In this document: in pieces, positions 1 to 12,255 of the stretch
Layout: each line of letters begins with the position of its first letter
Numbering within the stretch: the first letter of the stretch is position 1
Source: Hymenolepis diminuta
Taxonomy: Eukaryota; Platyhelminthes; Cestoda; Cyclophyllidea; Hymenolepididae
DNA: 64,000 nucleotides
Direction of reading: 5' to 3'
NCBI GenBank assembly: GCA_900708905.1
Contig: CAADRB010000016.1
Coordinates: 834,513-898,512 of the forward strand
The notes under the pieces: generated by a model
Told to the model about the DNA's origin: nothing
Database searches by the model: none
The model's input: only the letters and a program-made list of their open reading frames with translations
Position numbers and translations under genes: made by a program

Positions 1-148
1 GGGGAACACGAACAACACTGATCGTATCAAGTAACGGATGGAAAAAAAGTGATGCTTATCATAAGTGGGTTCTGGGGGTCTTAGTCGGAGTTGATTATGT
101 TGGCGGACTCATGTGTCCTTATCGACCTCAATATCATGAATCATGCTC

Positions 149-760
149 TCATGCTTGTTTATACAAATCACAGCTATCCAATGGTGATCTAGTCGATAAC
201 ACGAGCGTAAACGGGTGTGGAAACAGCAAAACCCCTCTTCTTATTGCGTCTCCGATCTGGCAGGATTTTTCCGGCAGCATTGCCCTGTGAATAGTGTTCA
301 CTTTCCGACCCGTTAGTATTTCGGCCGGATATTTTTCCCATAACGTGGAATGAGGGGTCGAAATTGCTTCCATCTCCTTCCGTTTTTGTATACCTCTCTT
401 GAGCATATTGACGAATCTTTCGGCCTGTCCATTTGATCAAGGTTGGTACGCAGGAGTTCTGATGTGTTTGGTTGATCGTTGATCTTAGAACTCCTTAAAG
501 TCGACTGACGTAAATTTGTGTTTATTTATCCGAAATCACGGTCTTCGGCGTTATCAGTGTTTTCGAATCGAATCCAGCAGGATGTGCTGAAAACCTCTTC
601 CGATCGACACGGATACAACTACTGTTTCTTCGTTTTAAGCGATGATGTGAGATGGTCTATCAGCTTGGCCGAAGTCAACCGTTTTCTGGTGTCTGATATT
701 GTAGTCATAATCCATTCACATGAATGTCCACCGTGGAAGACTATTTACGGAGCCAAATAT
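149..760 (-). pseudogene. Gypsy integrase remnant
   Basis: The minus strand around 440-149 encodes a piece of the late integrase core: AERFVNMLKRGIQK followed by SPAE-like and GRK-like segments (YPAEILTGRKV). This resembles the NGQAERFV...GRK stretch of gypsy integrases. Further upstream (about 560-490) a fragment TSVDFKEF matches the part just before it, but in another frame and after stops. At least two frameshifts separate the pieces. It is a broken copy and makes no complete protein. Confidence 0.75.
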
Positions 761-1064
761 TGACAGCAATGGCTTTCGGTCCGTAAGGAGTGTAAATTGC
801 TTATAAATTATTTTTACTTGATATAAGTATCCAGTGCTTCCTTTTCAATTTGTCCGTAATTCCTCTTTGTCGGGGTTAGAGTTTGGGAGATATGTGTAAT
901 TGCTTTTTCAGAACCATCTGGAAGAATGTGGGAGATGACTAGCCAATTCCGTAACCGGACGCGCCAGTTGTGAGGACTATAGGCAAGCCTGGATCATAGT
1001 GAGTCAACAGCAACTCCGAATTCAGCAACAATTTTAGGTTCCCTTCGCATGCAGGTGACCATTC

Positions 1065-1980
1065 TCACGGTATATCCTTGTGCAGGAGTTGATTAAGAGG
1101 AGTTCTATGTTCGTGTAATGCAGGTGAGAAAGAATTATAACAAGATATTAAACCAAGAAAAGAACGAAGCAAATCCAAATCTGTCGGAGCGGGCATCTTG
1201 GAAATAGCACGAGTTTCATCGAGATTGTTACTGTGGCCAGTTAAATAAAAAATGATATCAAGAAATTTAACGGAGATTAGGAAAGACTTGAATTTATCAC
1301 CCCAAAGGTGGAAACCATATTTTTCGATACGTTCGGGAAGTTTTTCGACACGGCCTTGATGTTCCTCCGATTCTTCAACTACGATGATGTCGTCAATGTA
1401 AGCTGCCATACCCACTAACCCCGATATCACTTTGTCTATAATATGCTGAAGAATCGCTGGTGCTGTCTTGATTCAGGAGGGTAGTCTCGTATACTGGAAT
1501 AGCCCCCGATGAGCGTTGATAGTTAGAAGCTTCTGATTTCGCTTCGACTTGAAGGCGAGCATCCGAAAGGTCTATTTTCATGAAAAATTCTCCCTCATTC
1601 AGGATCGTGAAAAGTGTGCCTGTTGCGTGCAGCGGATGTTGATTATCTTCCAACGATGGGTTAAATCCCGTTGAAAAATCTGCACAGACCCATACTGACC
1701 CATTTATTTTTCGCACCACTACAATTGGGGCAGCTCATCTCAAATATGTTACAGGTTACGATACGCCCATCTGTTCTAAATGTACCAATTCGTCCTCGAC
1801 AATTTTCATAGGTTCAATGGGTACGTTATTCGCCCCTGGTCTTAGAAATAATCTGGCGGTAGCTTGTGTGCACTTCCCAATGGCGTCCTCGAACACGGCT
1901 GCGAATCGCTTCATCATCACTTTTATTCGCACTTGTGGGCAGGTTACACTTTGGATTTTCGGCTTGAGGATGTTGAACAT
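1065..1980 (-). pseudogene. Gypsy reverse transcriptase remnant
   Basis: Three minus-strand open segments overlap the RT region. The first (1980-1756) has the linker before RT, including a FAAVFEDAIGKCT segment. The second (1719-1393) begins with VRKINGSVWVCADFSTG and contains MKIDLSDARLQVE. The third (1430-1065) carries AAYIDDIIVV, the YxDD catalytic box, followed by MPAPTDLDLLRSFLGLIS, typical of the RT to RNase H connection. The bases between the second and third segments are shifted in frame and damaged, and RNase H itself is largely gone. Catalytic aspartates are visible, but the reading frame is not continuous. Confidence 0.85.
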
Positions 1981-1986
1981 GTCAAT

Positions 1987-2208
1987 CTAGTCCAGTCCGA
2001 GGAGGTTGATGTCGCGATCAGCTACATAACACACGGTGGCGGGCGGTTTTCCATTGAAGGCTACTTCACACTTTATCGCTCCCGACAGTTGCGATGCATC
2101 ACCTGAGGCAATAAATACTTTAAAAGGAACAGTATCTAGCCTGAGGCTACCAAGAGTTTTCCGAGCCCCAATTAAAACTATGCTGATGTCTGACCCAGTG
2201 TCAACCAA
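1987..2208 (-). pseudogene. Gypsy retropepsin (aspartic protease) remnant
   Basis: A 73-codon minus-strand open segment starts VDTGSDISIVLIGA and ends NLLGLD just before a stop. The DTGS triad and the ILGLD-like end are the two diagnostic landmarks of retropepsins. The terminal stop replaces the Trp that normally continues into the linker, so the polyprotein is interrupted here. The zinc knuckle lies upstream at 2401-2360, separated from it by a frameshift. Confidence 0.8.
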
Positions 2209-2359
2209 TAACTCAAGAAATTTCCCATTAATGCATGATTTTCATAGTGATGTCTACTCACATTAACCTTCATCGTGGTTAGTGTGCTATGCACTTGAAG
2301 ATGCTGAGCTTGATAATGGCCTCTCCTTTGGCCTGTTACGGTCGTCGTTGACTGCTCTG

Positions 2360-2401
2360 ACAGAATCCATCTTTGTGTCCATACGAATTGCAGTCCTGAC
2401 A
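2360..2401 (-). other. CCHC zinc knuckle of gag (remnant)
   Basis: In the minus-strand frame ending at the stop near 2339, the translation contains CQDCNSYGHKDGFC, an exact C-x2-C-x4-H-x4-C nucleocapsid knuckle. It marks the gag/pol boundary of the decayed gypsy element and shows that the element continued towards higher coordinates, where the rest of gag is no longer recognisable. Confidence 0.8.
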
Positions 2402-2474
2402 CCGATGTTCTGGTCTCTAATAAACTTTAACAAATAAATTAACTCATTCTGATACCCGTGAAACTCGCAAGCAC

Positions 2475-2580
2475 GCTAGAAGTAGGCTCGCAATCTCACT
2501 AGATCAAACATATCTACACGCATAGTAGACCAATCGGCCAAACAGGAGAGTTTAGTGTAGCCATGGATAAGTTTAGGACA
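2475..2580 (+). repeat. Diverged dispersed repeat, copy 1
   Basis: Bases 2475-2509 align with 8788-8822 without gaps, at 28 of 35 identical positions by eye. A weaker match follows around the shared gaccaat and aaac words. The copy lies directly upstream, in element orientation, of the decayed gypsy element. It may therefore be old LTR or leader sequence of that family, but this is inference. Confidence 0.45.
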
Positions 2581-4704
2581 TATAGTCACCTTTATGATTG
2601 TCGGTCAAGGTGAAAGGTTTGTGATCAAGGCGAAACGGTAGCTCTCTCTCTCATCGTTTGTGCTTCACACTCCTCGGTTATTATTCCATCTCTCATAATC
2701 TTATAAACTTTGTTTTTTTCATATTTTCTTGCCTTATCTATAAGATGTGTCTTAATAATATCCTGTTTAGTTTGCGCTTCCTACACTCAGTAATCATAGA
2801 ATGAATGATTATTATATTGTTTCTTGAAGGAAATTGTGACGGCTAAGTGGTAAAAACAGACAGAAATTTTCTGGAAGACATTTTATCCCGGAGCGGTTAT
2901 TATCACTTTAACAAGTTTTGACGGAAATTACTATCCTTGCCATTAAATAACTACCTATTTCTCTTCTCCTCTAACAGATTTACAGAATCTCGATTCTTCC
3001 AACACAGCTCTGCCTGATGAAATAACCTCCCACTTGACCGGTCTTCCTGATAGGGGTTTGAATCACTAAATGTACCTTTAATAAAGAACTGTCTATCAAA
3101 ATTTTGGTAAATTATGCAGTCCAATATAGTTAAGGATTTGTAAAGGACCATACTGGGGGTTTAGGAGTAAAAGCATAGTATATTTGGAGTAAAAATAGGG
3201 GAGTATTGAACCCGGGGACTGCTTGAACCTGCCAGGAGTTTGATAAGCGTGTCGATTCATATTTGATGATAAGATTGAAGAATGAATCCCTTCGTCTCCG
3301 AAATATTCATCTTATGTCATCGCTAATCACCAAAATTTAATTATCCTGTCTTCATTGTAATGTCTGTAACTTTTAACCTTTCCTGCGACCCCAAGCACTC
3401 TATGGATAAACATCGGGTGTCCTCAACTGGCCTATTTTCATCGATCCGAAATGCTAAGCATACCTCGGATGATAGTAGCAGACACCGCTTAGTCGGCTAT
3501 ATTATTAACTAGTCCTGTCCTCACACTGTCCTTCCAATAATAGCCTTCAAATACACATACAGACTGTCGCTTGTCAGATACATCTTCCTTCGCTCCCCCT
3601 TTCCCTCATTTCTCTATTCCTCTTGGGACTCTTTACCGTTCTGAGAGGGGACGTCTGCATGGTTATCATTATTTTTACCTATGAAATATAATTTATGAAA
3701 AACATACGATCAATCAAATCGATGAACACAGAGATAAGACAAATGAATTGGATAAGTATTTACCACATTGCTAACTATGAGGGGATATGAGTAAGAAGAG
3801 GTGATATTTATTAAGGTTTTCAATATTGCACAAGTTCGGTTGGAACATTTCACCACTAACAGATTGAGCCAATTACAAGTAGGCGCGGAGGTTAAAAGTA
3901 AGTTTGCTGTTGGTATAGGAGAGGTGGGGAGTAGGGTTACTAATGCCTCATCTTTAAGAGGGAGTTTTATTGCCATTGGTTAGATTAAAGTATACGTTCT
4001 GAGAACACCTAACAGTGAAAGAAGACGGAAAGCGATATTTAGAAATCTTATATTGCAGTGGCAAGTGATCAAGAAGAAGCATAAAAAGATTTTTCTTCAT
4101 TTTATTTGGCAGAAAACGAACACAGATGGTCTACGTCTCACCACAACTGCATGTAAGATTACAAGTCTTTTGATTCCTCCGCAGGTCTAATTTGCAACCC
4201 ATACACCGGCGTTGAGGTGAAAATTTTGGCATCTTGAACAATTCGAGATATTTTCACCAAAAACGGTAGACCGATTTTTTACTCTTTCCGTGTTTTTAGT
4301 GATGTGAAAATATTAGAAAGTGATTACTATTTAAGCGTCGTCCAGGTTACATTGAGAATAATTTCTAGACTTTACGAAATTCAAAAAGGACATAGAAGGC
4401 ATTTATTTAGAACTCGTGTTAGGATTTGATAAAATAGACGTCTACTTTGCAGGCAATGAAAACTTAATTCACGGAAGGTTGGTACTGGTGATTAATCGAT
4501 AAAAAAGCTTATTGGAAATAGGGATAGTCGCAGGTAAAGTAGAATGAAATTCAATAAGCAATAGTTGAAAAACTGGAATGGATCAGAAAGCCGCCTAAGC
4601 AAAATTTAATCATCAGTATTTCGCGACGTTTCTAGAAAAGATAAACTCAATTAGTAGTTATAAACAAATAAACAGTTGGTGATATAGTGAATAAAATATT
4701 TGTC

Positions 4705-4830
4705 TGCGGAGTTGTAAGTCAGGGGTTTTGTGCCCACTGGTGAGCAGAATGGCCAACTGCACTTGCGAAGTCTATCTAGTAACGGAAGATTTCAAAATTC
4801 TAGTCTCTCGACAGGTAGTTTCCATGATAC
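4705..4830 (+). repeat. Possible SINE copy (tail part)
   Basis: The segment has a recognisable succession of words shared with the better SINE copies: a tgcccact stretch, then gaatggccaactgcact, then a run like tctagtctctc. It matches the copy at 44690-44850 at the position after the tRNA-like head. The tRNA-like head is very degraded here. This is a low-confidence member, found only by comparison. Confidence 0.35.
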
Positions 4831-5644
4831 CTCTCCTTCTACTAGAGATCGACGATGAAAAAGGTTTCCTAAAGTGGGATAGGAATTTATCATTTGGTTT
4901 GTCAATGCTGGCATTCTGTTTGACAAAGATAATGGCAGGCAGTGTGATTTGAGGTAGTTAATCGTGAAATCCATATTAAATGTAAAACTTATTATATTTT
5001 ATTTATTTATTCTTGTTTGTATATTTAACATTGAATAATGTACCAATGCTTAATACACCCTCCCACCTCATACAATATCTGAATTTTTGCGGAGTCTGCA
5101 GATCTTCATAAACGATTTATCTCCTCTTCCCGTTTATTACTATTGACAACATCCCTTACCAACATCATCGCAACAATAAATCTCTATAAATCATGAATTG
5201 TGACAACATTCCATATAATTCGCACACATATCTTGAAATCCTTAAATAACTATTCGACGTTTCCATATTTTGCGGGGTCAGGAACCAAGAACCGAGTCAG
5301 TGAAAGTGACAATGAAGAAGACTCATGCATGGAGAGAAAATGGAATGCGTATACTGCTTACATCCTCAACTGAATCATACAAAATCCGAAAAAAACACTT
5401 TGTTGCGGAAATATTTGAAAATGGGAGAACTTTTGAAAAATAGAAAATAAATGATTGCTCCACTTTCAATACACTTGTCCATGCTTCGTCCCTTTGTAGA
5501 CTTATTGCGATTTCACCTAGTGCTCCTGTATTTTTAGTACTCCTTTAATGTTGTACTGTCAAGTTACTTTAAAGAGACTTGTAATGTACTGGGAACATCA
5601 CAGGAGTGGTAAGAAATTTACCCATTTATGGAGAAGATTAGTGA

Positions 5645-5740
5645 GATGAGAAGTCAGTACACATCCGTTGACATGGATAGCCAACCGCACTGGTGAATTT
5701 TAGTGAAAAGGGCGATTCTCTTTAGATAAATCCTAGAGTA
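5645..5740 (+). repeat. Possible SINE copy (tail part)
   Basis: It contains gtacacatcc followed by atagccaaccgcactggt. This lines up with gtgcacatcc and the atggcc...cactggt stretch of the copy at 44690-44850. Only the end of the tRNA-like head and part of the tail remain. Confidence 0.35.
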
Positions 5741-8700
5741 CCTTTTATTCACACTTATCAAGTGTTTTTGAATTCTCTTGAAGGAAATTTTGATAATAGG
5801 TCTATGTGTATTTTACTATTTGAACAGTGGACGTATGGGTATAGCTGAGAGGAAATTGTTTGGAGAGAGTGTACGGGGATTTGGTTCACAAGATTCGATA
5901 TTTATATTTCTCTTATTAGGCTCAAAAAAACATGGTGCTGTTTCAAAAGACATTTTCATGATACTCTTGTTGAATCTGATGTTGACATTCTGATATGTGG
6001 CGTTTCAACCACTCATGAATTTTATTAAGCTAAAAGCAATGTAAAAATTAAACACCTGCAGTCATTGTTGATCGATTCGCCTGGGGTACAGCGATCTTAT
6101 TGATAGCGCAAGAACATTGGTACGTTAGCGCGAACATTTAATTTCACTTCACCACTCGAATTCCCTAGCACTGTGGATGTACACCTTCAGAGATGGTAAT
6201 CGTCATTATTCGATGTTTTAACCAAAAGACTTATTAGTCCTCTTGATCGAAATACCTAATCACAACTTTATGGAAATTTTTTTCTCCTCAGTACCTAATG
6301 GCTTTAAAAAGATTTAGAGTAACTACTATAGCCAGCAGATATCTATTAGCACCTGACGATTAGAAATGATTGACTGGCGATAAGATCCCCACTATAGTAT
6401 CCACAGGTGATCCCGCTGTGTGTTTGCGTGTTTACACATAGATACCTATACAGGCGCCTATCACCACGCGGACCTTTTCGCTTGCCAAGTAAATGTAGTT
6501 AATGACTTCATTGTCATTTTGTGAAGAAGTACCAGACCTCATGGTACCGCAGGATATGTTGTGATCACTGTACGAAAAGTCACATTAATAACAAATAAGA
6601 GGACACCTCATAGCGACGTAAAGGAAAAGTCTTGTTTACTGAAGCTCGACCGCACGATTTCTTAGAAAAATCCGTTGAGCTGGCTCCTCGTATTACATGG
6701 TTCTGTGAGAAAATGCTACAAAGATAAGCGCTGAAAGCCAAGAAGCTCGGCCTATTTGACTAAAGCAACTGAAGTTATGGTTATAAGGATGAAGAAATTG
6801 CTGACTATTGAATGAAGTTACGAATCACTTCGTTCCTTGCTTACAATGGGCGAGATTACTTTATAGATTATTTATTTGATTATTAACGAATGTTTGAGAA
6901 TATACTGACTACTTTAACTCTCACCAATTTCCATGTGTTAGCTGCAGATTTGGATGGTTGCGTACTACACGAATCATCGGGACTATATTTTATTGCGCTC
7001 TACTACAGACTTGTAGGAGTTAGGGTTAGTTGGGAATTTTAGTCTCTCTGCTAAAACAGCCGGGATGTAAAACACTTCCATGGTATGACAACAACATCCG
7101 GGAGATGGAATCATATGTTCGGTTCAATGAAGCACACAATTTCTGTGTATTTTTTAAAATTTTATAAAAGGTATAAGGGAGACTATTTTATCTGGAAGCT
7201 AAAATGTTTAATTAGCGCGACTGTTGATTCCAGTTAGTGATGCTAACCCCCATCAGTATGTTTGCACTGTGTAATAACTCGAACAACATTTGATTTGTTG
7301 TTTAATTACGAACTAAATAGTAGTAAGCATTCGTTAATACTATATAGACTGACGATTACGATTACGATTGATTAGAATGAATAGAGGTAACGCAAAAGCA
7401 ACGACTTTGAGTACCTAAATTTTGTGCTAATTAAGTCGGGCGATGACAATGCCAATCAAAGTGTAGTCAACCAACGTACTATACCTAATTATAGCACTAT
7501 TTTTAACAAGAGGTTATCTTTATTGGATAAAAAAAAATAATTTTTCTCACCGGAAAGTTAAGTTGAATTATTCACGAAATTTGAATATTTGTCAAAATGC
7601 GCTAAATGACAAGGTCGTCTCCTTGCCTTATTTTGAAGGAAAGCCTGTCATTAAGACAATTATGCGCTATTATTGAGACTATTTAGGCCAATAACAACCT
7701 TGGAGGAAACTCCGAAACGATACCTATTCAGTATTAAAGAGTACAGAGAGCAATGCGAAAATTACTTTTCTGTTTATTGGAAATGATTGAAATCAGTCAG
7801 CAGAAAGTCAACAAATAATAAAGGGGAGGGGATTACAAAGAGGCTAAGAGCAACGTCAGTGTTTCAAAGACTCTTCATTTGATTTTGTATTTCAGTTGCA
7901 TAATATGTGCATATCGGTAGTTACATAATTCAAGTTTCTTAATTCGTCAACAGGATTTTAGCTAATGTTTGCCGACGATGTCCAGTGCTCATTGACCTGT
8001 TTTTTAATCATGATGGTCGGTCTTGCCTTTTCACTTCATTTTTCTTCCATGGCTGAGAAGGGAAAATGATCCTACTTGTTATTAGACAGTTTACCTAATC
8101 TTAATATAGCAGAGGTTAAGTAGCTAAAGAAAGATGAAAGATAGATAACAAGGCCATCGTTTATTCTTTAATCCAGGCTGGGTAGTTAACTAGTGATAAT
8201 CCCAGACTACATGGATGAAAGTCCCCTCAAACTGGGACCTTAAATCTATGCATCTGCTTGCCCAGATGATATAATGCGTACCTGATTTACGAATGGACAT
8301 AAATAATCGGAAAGGTGACACACTTCTACTCAATTCCCTATTACCGAAAAATGAGAAATCTAAACCCCACATACAAAGAACTGGTTTAAACGACTCAGAG
8401 GTGATGTGATGCAGGCGGTTGGTGAGGAAGAGGCTGCGATTTTTTGAATGCTCAATCTGAAGAAGTAATTCATTCCGCACCTACTAGAACACAAACCAGA
8501 AGTAAGAATTACGAGAAAATGGGAAATTTTCTGCTTAGTATTGTCGATTCTTCACGAATGCTTGTGGAATAAGAAGGCGCCGTCTAACAGATTTTCGTAA
8601 AATAAGACTCCTCCACAGTACTTTAATGCTAGGAAATCTATTTTCTGTCGCTATGATTAGGGTATCTGCTAGATATCACCGGACTACCATTAACCCACCC

Positions 8701-8787
8701 GGGGAGAGAGGAGGTAGAAACACAGTTACTCCAAGCCAGTGTATTAACTAAACAGCAGGAAAAAAGTATTTTATAAGTCCTAAGCCT

Positions 8788-8890
8788 GCTCGAAGTAGGA
8801 TCGCAACCTTGCTGGACCAAACCAAAGTGCACGCTTGCTCGTGGAAGGACCAATAGGGAAACCGAACTGGAAGCTCAGTGCAATCATTGG
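8788..8890 (+). repeat. Diverged dispersed repeat, copy 2
   Basis: Partner of the repeat at 2475-2580, same orientation: 35 aligned bases at about 80 percent identity, then a gapped continuation. No coding capacity was recognised here. The true ends cannot be set by eye. Confidence 0.45.
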
Positions 8891-9629
8891 CTAGATCAGG
8901 CTACATAGTCATTGGTGGCTATCGCTCATGGTGGGGGTAGGCGGACATAATGAGAAGTGGAAGTCTGCCCTCATAGTTTATAATCCTTATGCTTCTTGGC
9001 CTTTGTGTAGATACTTTTTACATCTTTTAGGTTTTATACGCTTTCGTATTTATTTGCATCATCTAAACGATATGCCTTAATAAAGATCTATTAAGACCAT
9101 GCTACCTACAATTTAAATACACTTGGACTCCACCACCAAACTGATAATAACTTTTCCCTGAATGACTGCCAAATCATGAGGAGATAATCTGCGGGAATTG
9201 CTCATTCCAAATACCAAATCTGCGGCTATGAGCTTTGTTTGTAGGCCTTCTATCTCAAACTACCATAATTACGCAAATTATCTATAAAACGGCAAACTCC
9301 TTGTGCAATGGAGGGCCGTGTTTGGACCATATATGAAAAGGGGATGGCTATGAAATCACATGAAATTCTGTCATCCGGAATTTCACTATGATATTAATAA
9401 TTAGAAATAGTTTATTAAGCTGTGAAACAGAAAATTAAATCTGCAGAAAACCTTAAAAATACAGAAGTAGTTGTGTGTGTGTGAATAATTCAACTGGCCA
9501 AATTAACTGACAAAATGAAAGTTGTGTAATTAAAAGCCAATTTAATAAATTGTCATGTGTAAGATTCGATTAGCATGGACTACGCGTGACATGGCAACAG
9601 AAAAAATTTAGAGAGACCTTGACCCAAGA

Positions 9630-11009
9630 ATGAACGAAGGCACTCACTCCCACGTAGATACTGAAATGCCCCTCGATCTTAACAACGACTGTTCAGCTGT
9701 CAACTTTTCTAACAACAGTTCAGAACAAAAGCCTTCAAAACAAAATGACTTGTTAAGAATTATTCAATCAGTTAGAGAGGTTGTTTCTTGCTGCGCTTGT
9801 TTTACATCCGATTCCTGCATGAAAGAATGTGCAAATGGTCATCTTATTTGTTTCAACTGCTTCCTAACTATCAGGCAAGAAGATCGACCTCAATGTCCTA
9901 CCTGTCGGGCTGCGCTATTTCCTGAAACTAAAAGAGCTCTTACTGCTCAAAAAGTTCTTTCAGAACTGCCGGATACCTGCGTCGACTGTAATCAAGTTAT
10001 GCTGAATAAAGAGCTCATAGGACATCGATTAAACACATGCTCAAAACGCCGAGTATCTTGTGGACTGTCACCACTTGGATGTGATTGGTGCGGAACAGCA
10101 GAAGCTTATGCCGAACACTACGAGGGGTGTGAAATCCGTAGGTGTTTCGAAGAGAAGTCTGTGGAAGCTACTTTGTCCAGTGTTCTGTCACGAATACGTC
10201 GTCGAGATCAAATGTTAAGGGAGATATTCACTTGTTTTACATCACTGTTTCGACATTTGGAAGGGTTTGAACTGGATACCCAATCTATTCTCCTCACTGC
10301 TTATAAAACTGATAGAAACTTTATCATGTTTAAGAGCGATCAATTTTATGCAGGACAATCACGTTGGGTAGTCAACTTAACTCTAAAATTTTCTAATGAA
10401 AATAGAGATGATGAAGTTTCCGAGGTGGTTCCTCAGAATTCAGAGCTTGAAATGCAAAACAATAGTGAAAATCTGGAAGGAGAGGTGAGCCAGGATACAT
10501 CCAATCATAATTCTATTGAAGAAGCCACAATTTCTTCTCCACTTCGTAGAACCTTTTCTTCAATTCGCCACCGAAGATCAGCCAGATTTCAAGGAAACTA
10601 TAGATCAAGACCATATCCAGATATCAGACGTGAAAGAACCGATACCAATAATAGTAACACTTCAAACAGTAATCAGAATAATGAAGACTCTTATCAAGGA
10701 GATATGAACCATTTTGGAGAACTTAACTTTACCATAATTAAAGAAAATAGCCCTGGAGCTGGAAGAAAGAGCTATGCTTTCGCTCCCTTACAAATTGAAT
10801 CTGCAGATACGGGCGCTCAGATTAACTTTCGTCCACTCGTTTCAACTCATAGATTTTTGAACCGAGGTGAGAAGACGCCGGCTTTCTCAATCCTACCAAT
10901 GAGGTGGCGACATTTGTCGAATCTTCGAGAGCTTCTGAATAGCAGATTACTAAATTTAGATTTAGTAATTGGTCGAAAGTTGGTAGATGAACAATCTGAG
11001 TCAGTTTAG
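9630..11009 (+). CDS. ZFTRAF1: RING / TRAF-type zinc finger protein, ZFTRAF1 (CYHR1)-like, intronless
   Basis: A single 459-codon open frame. It starts at an ATG with A at -3, and the segment just upstream has no better start. Residues 54-92 form a RING: C54-x2-C57, C67-x3-H71, C74-x2-C77, C89-x2-C92. Residues 117-167 carry TRAF-type zinc-finger ligands (C117, C120, H132, C137, C144, C151, C154, H163, C167). A SIAH/CYHR1-type C-terminal part follows, with a block around 205-260 resembling the FSLLSFE...YRTDDF region of CYHR1. Residues about 260-370 are a hydrophilic Asn/Glu/Ser/Arg-rich insert, absent from the human protein as I remember it. The conserved fold seems to resume at ELNFTIIKENS. 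The family is a putative E3 ubiquitin ligase, but partners are not known to me. It could also be another SIAH-like ligase. Its 3' neighbour FAF1 lies on the same strand 1.25 kb away. Confidence 0.82.
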   Translation: MNEGTHSHVDTEMPLDLNNDCSAVNFSNNSSEQKPSKQNDLLRIIQSVREVVSCCACFTSDSCMKECANGHLICFNCFLTIRQEDRPQCPTCRAALFPETKRALTAQKVLSELPDTCVDCNQVMLNKELIGHRLNTCSKRRVSCGLSPLGCDWCGTAEAYAEHYEGCEIRRCFEEKSVEATLSSVLSRIRRRDQMLREIFTCFTSLFRHLEGFELDTQSILLTAYKTDRNFIMFKSDQFYAGQSRWVVNLTLKFSNENRDDEVSEVVPQNSELEMQNNSENLEGEVSQDTSNHNSIEEATISSPLRRTFSSIRHRRSARFQGNYRSRPYPDIRRERTDTNNSNTSNSNQNNEDSYQGDMNHFGELNFTIIKENSPGAGRKSYAFAPLQIESADTGAQINFRPLVSTHRFLNRGEKTPAFSILPMRWRHLSNLRELLNSRLLNLDLVIGRKLVDEQSESV

Positions 11010-11179
11010 ATGTGATGGAATACTACACCCCTATCGTTCAAATCAATTCTTGATTGATATTTCTAGTCATTACCACAACCGAAGTTGAGTTCGGGTTTCA
11101 GTTATAAAATGTGTTGAATGACAAGTAAACTACCCTCCATACACGTGTTAGTGTATGTGAGAGTGCAACTCATGTTTTA

Positions 11180-11185
11180 AATAAA
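11180..11185 (+). promoter_or_regulatory. Polyadenylation signal AATAAA for the RING gene
   Basis: An AATAAA hexamer on the coding strand about 170 bases after the stop codon of the RING/TRAF zinc finger gene. It is the first canonical hexamer downstream of that stop that I found, so it is a plausible 3' end. No transcript evidence is available. Confidence 0.5.
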
Positions 11186-12255
11186 TAATTTACCTAAAAG
11201 GAATGGATAATTTTCAGAACAATTCAAACGACGGCAAAAGCTTCAGAACAACCAGTGTAGACGAGTTGAAACACTAGCTTACGACCTGTAACTTCAATTT
11301 CCGCAGCTTACGATGATAGTACAAGGTAAGGATACGAGGTAAAAGAGACAAGGTAACATGTTCGGAACTTTGTACGAAATATCCAGAAGATCACCGATAA
11401 AACACTTCCATGCTCGCTCACATCGCATTGAATTAACCAAATGTGGGATATGTATACAAACATGGTAGAGCTAGATGAGACAATGGGTGTCTGATATCAC
11501 AGTTGTGATAACAATGACGTTAGTTTGAACTTTAGTTGTTATAGTGCGCAGCATTTAAAGAATTGGGAATAAATACGGAGATGTGTTCACAACATTTACT
11601 ATTATCCCCCTCAAGTGCTTCTCTGTAAATATTGATATCCGGCTATTTGGAAGTGTAGCGACATGCATTAACGTATTATATCGTTTTGACTATTCTCTTC
11701 AGCTTGATGTCCTCCCCTAACTGACAACCATTATAAACCGATCTGACCCCAATATGAGATCAATGTTGTCGAAATGTCAACTGTAGATCCGATTTATTCT
11801 CACCTCCACCTTAAACAATTGCTTTCTCTATCTTTCTAGTCAGGATTTTGCGTATATATCTTGTCCAGTGGTGATTACCAAATAGATTCCTCATCATTCT
11901 CATTGTCTCCGTATCGGGTCACATGATAAACACCCTTCAGTACACATCATTTGAGTGTGATTGACTTCTCCTGCCTTTAACTTAATCTAATTTACCAATC
12001 AAGTCGGTAGTAATACTATCTAGAAAAAACACGTTCTCTTAAGAATTTGCAGTTTTTGCATTTAAGATATAGATATGTATATTTTTAAATTTTTAAGTAT
12101 ATTTTATTTGATTAAGTAAATTCTTACAAAAATAAAATTGAAATAAATTTTACAATCAATATGACACTTGTGCTTTGTCTAATATTTGTTTTTGTAGGTT
12201 GATTTTTAACCGCGTCACTCGTCGGTCTTTACTTATTGAATAATATTAGGAGTGC

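Larger units (their letters stand above)
1..2420 (-). mobile_element. Decayed Ty3/gypsy LTR retrotransposon, gag zinc knuckle to integrase
   Basis: Read on the minus strand from high to low coordinates, the usual gypsy order is present: a CCHC zinc knuckle (2401-2360, spacing C-x2-C-x4-H-x4-C), an aspartic protease with a DTGSD active site, reverse transcriptase, the start of the RNase H/connection region, and integrase fragments down to base 149. Adjacent domains lie in different frames or are separated by stops. For example, the stop after LGLD near 1985 sits where family members have Trp. Most of gag and much of the RNase H region are missing. No LTR pair was recognised, and the element may run off the left edge. 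Domain order and motifs are seen directly; assignment to Ty3/gypsy follows from that order and is fairly secure. The copy is inactive. Confidence 0.88.
2421..9629. other. Gene-poor stretch with repeat fragments
   Basis: No convincing coding exon was seen on either strand over about 7 kb. Open frames here stay below about 100 codons and match nothing I recognise. The longest is a 96-codon frame on the minus strand at 8190-8480. The stretch holds two related diverged repeats (about 2475 and 8788), two possible SINE tails (about 4710 and 5650), and a short GT run at 9473-9483 ahead of the RING gene. Confidence 0.6.

Noticed and set aside
8190..8480. 96-codon minus-strand frame
   Set aside because: No domain or family resemblance was found, and no flanking exons. 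Treated as chance or unrecognised repeat.
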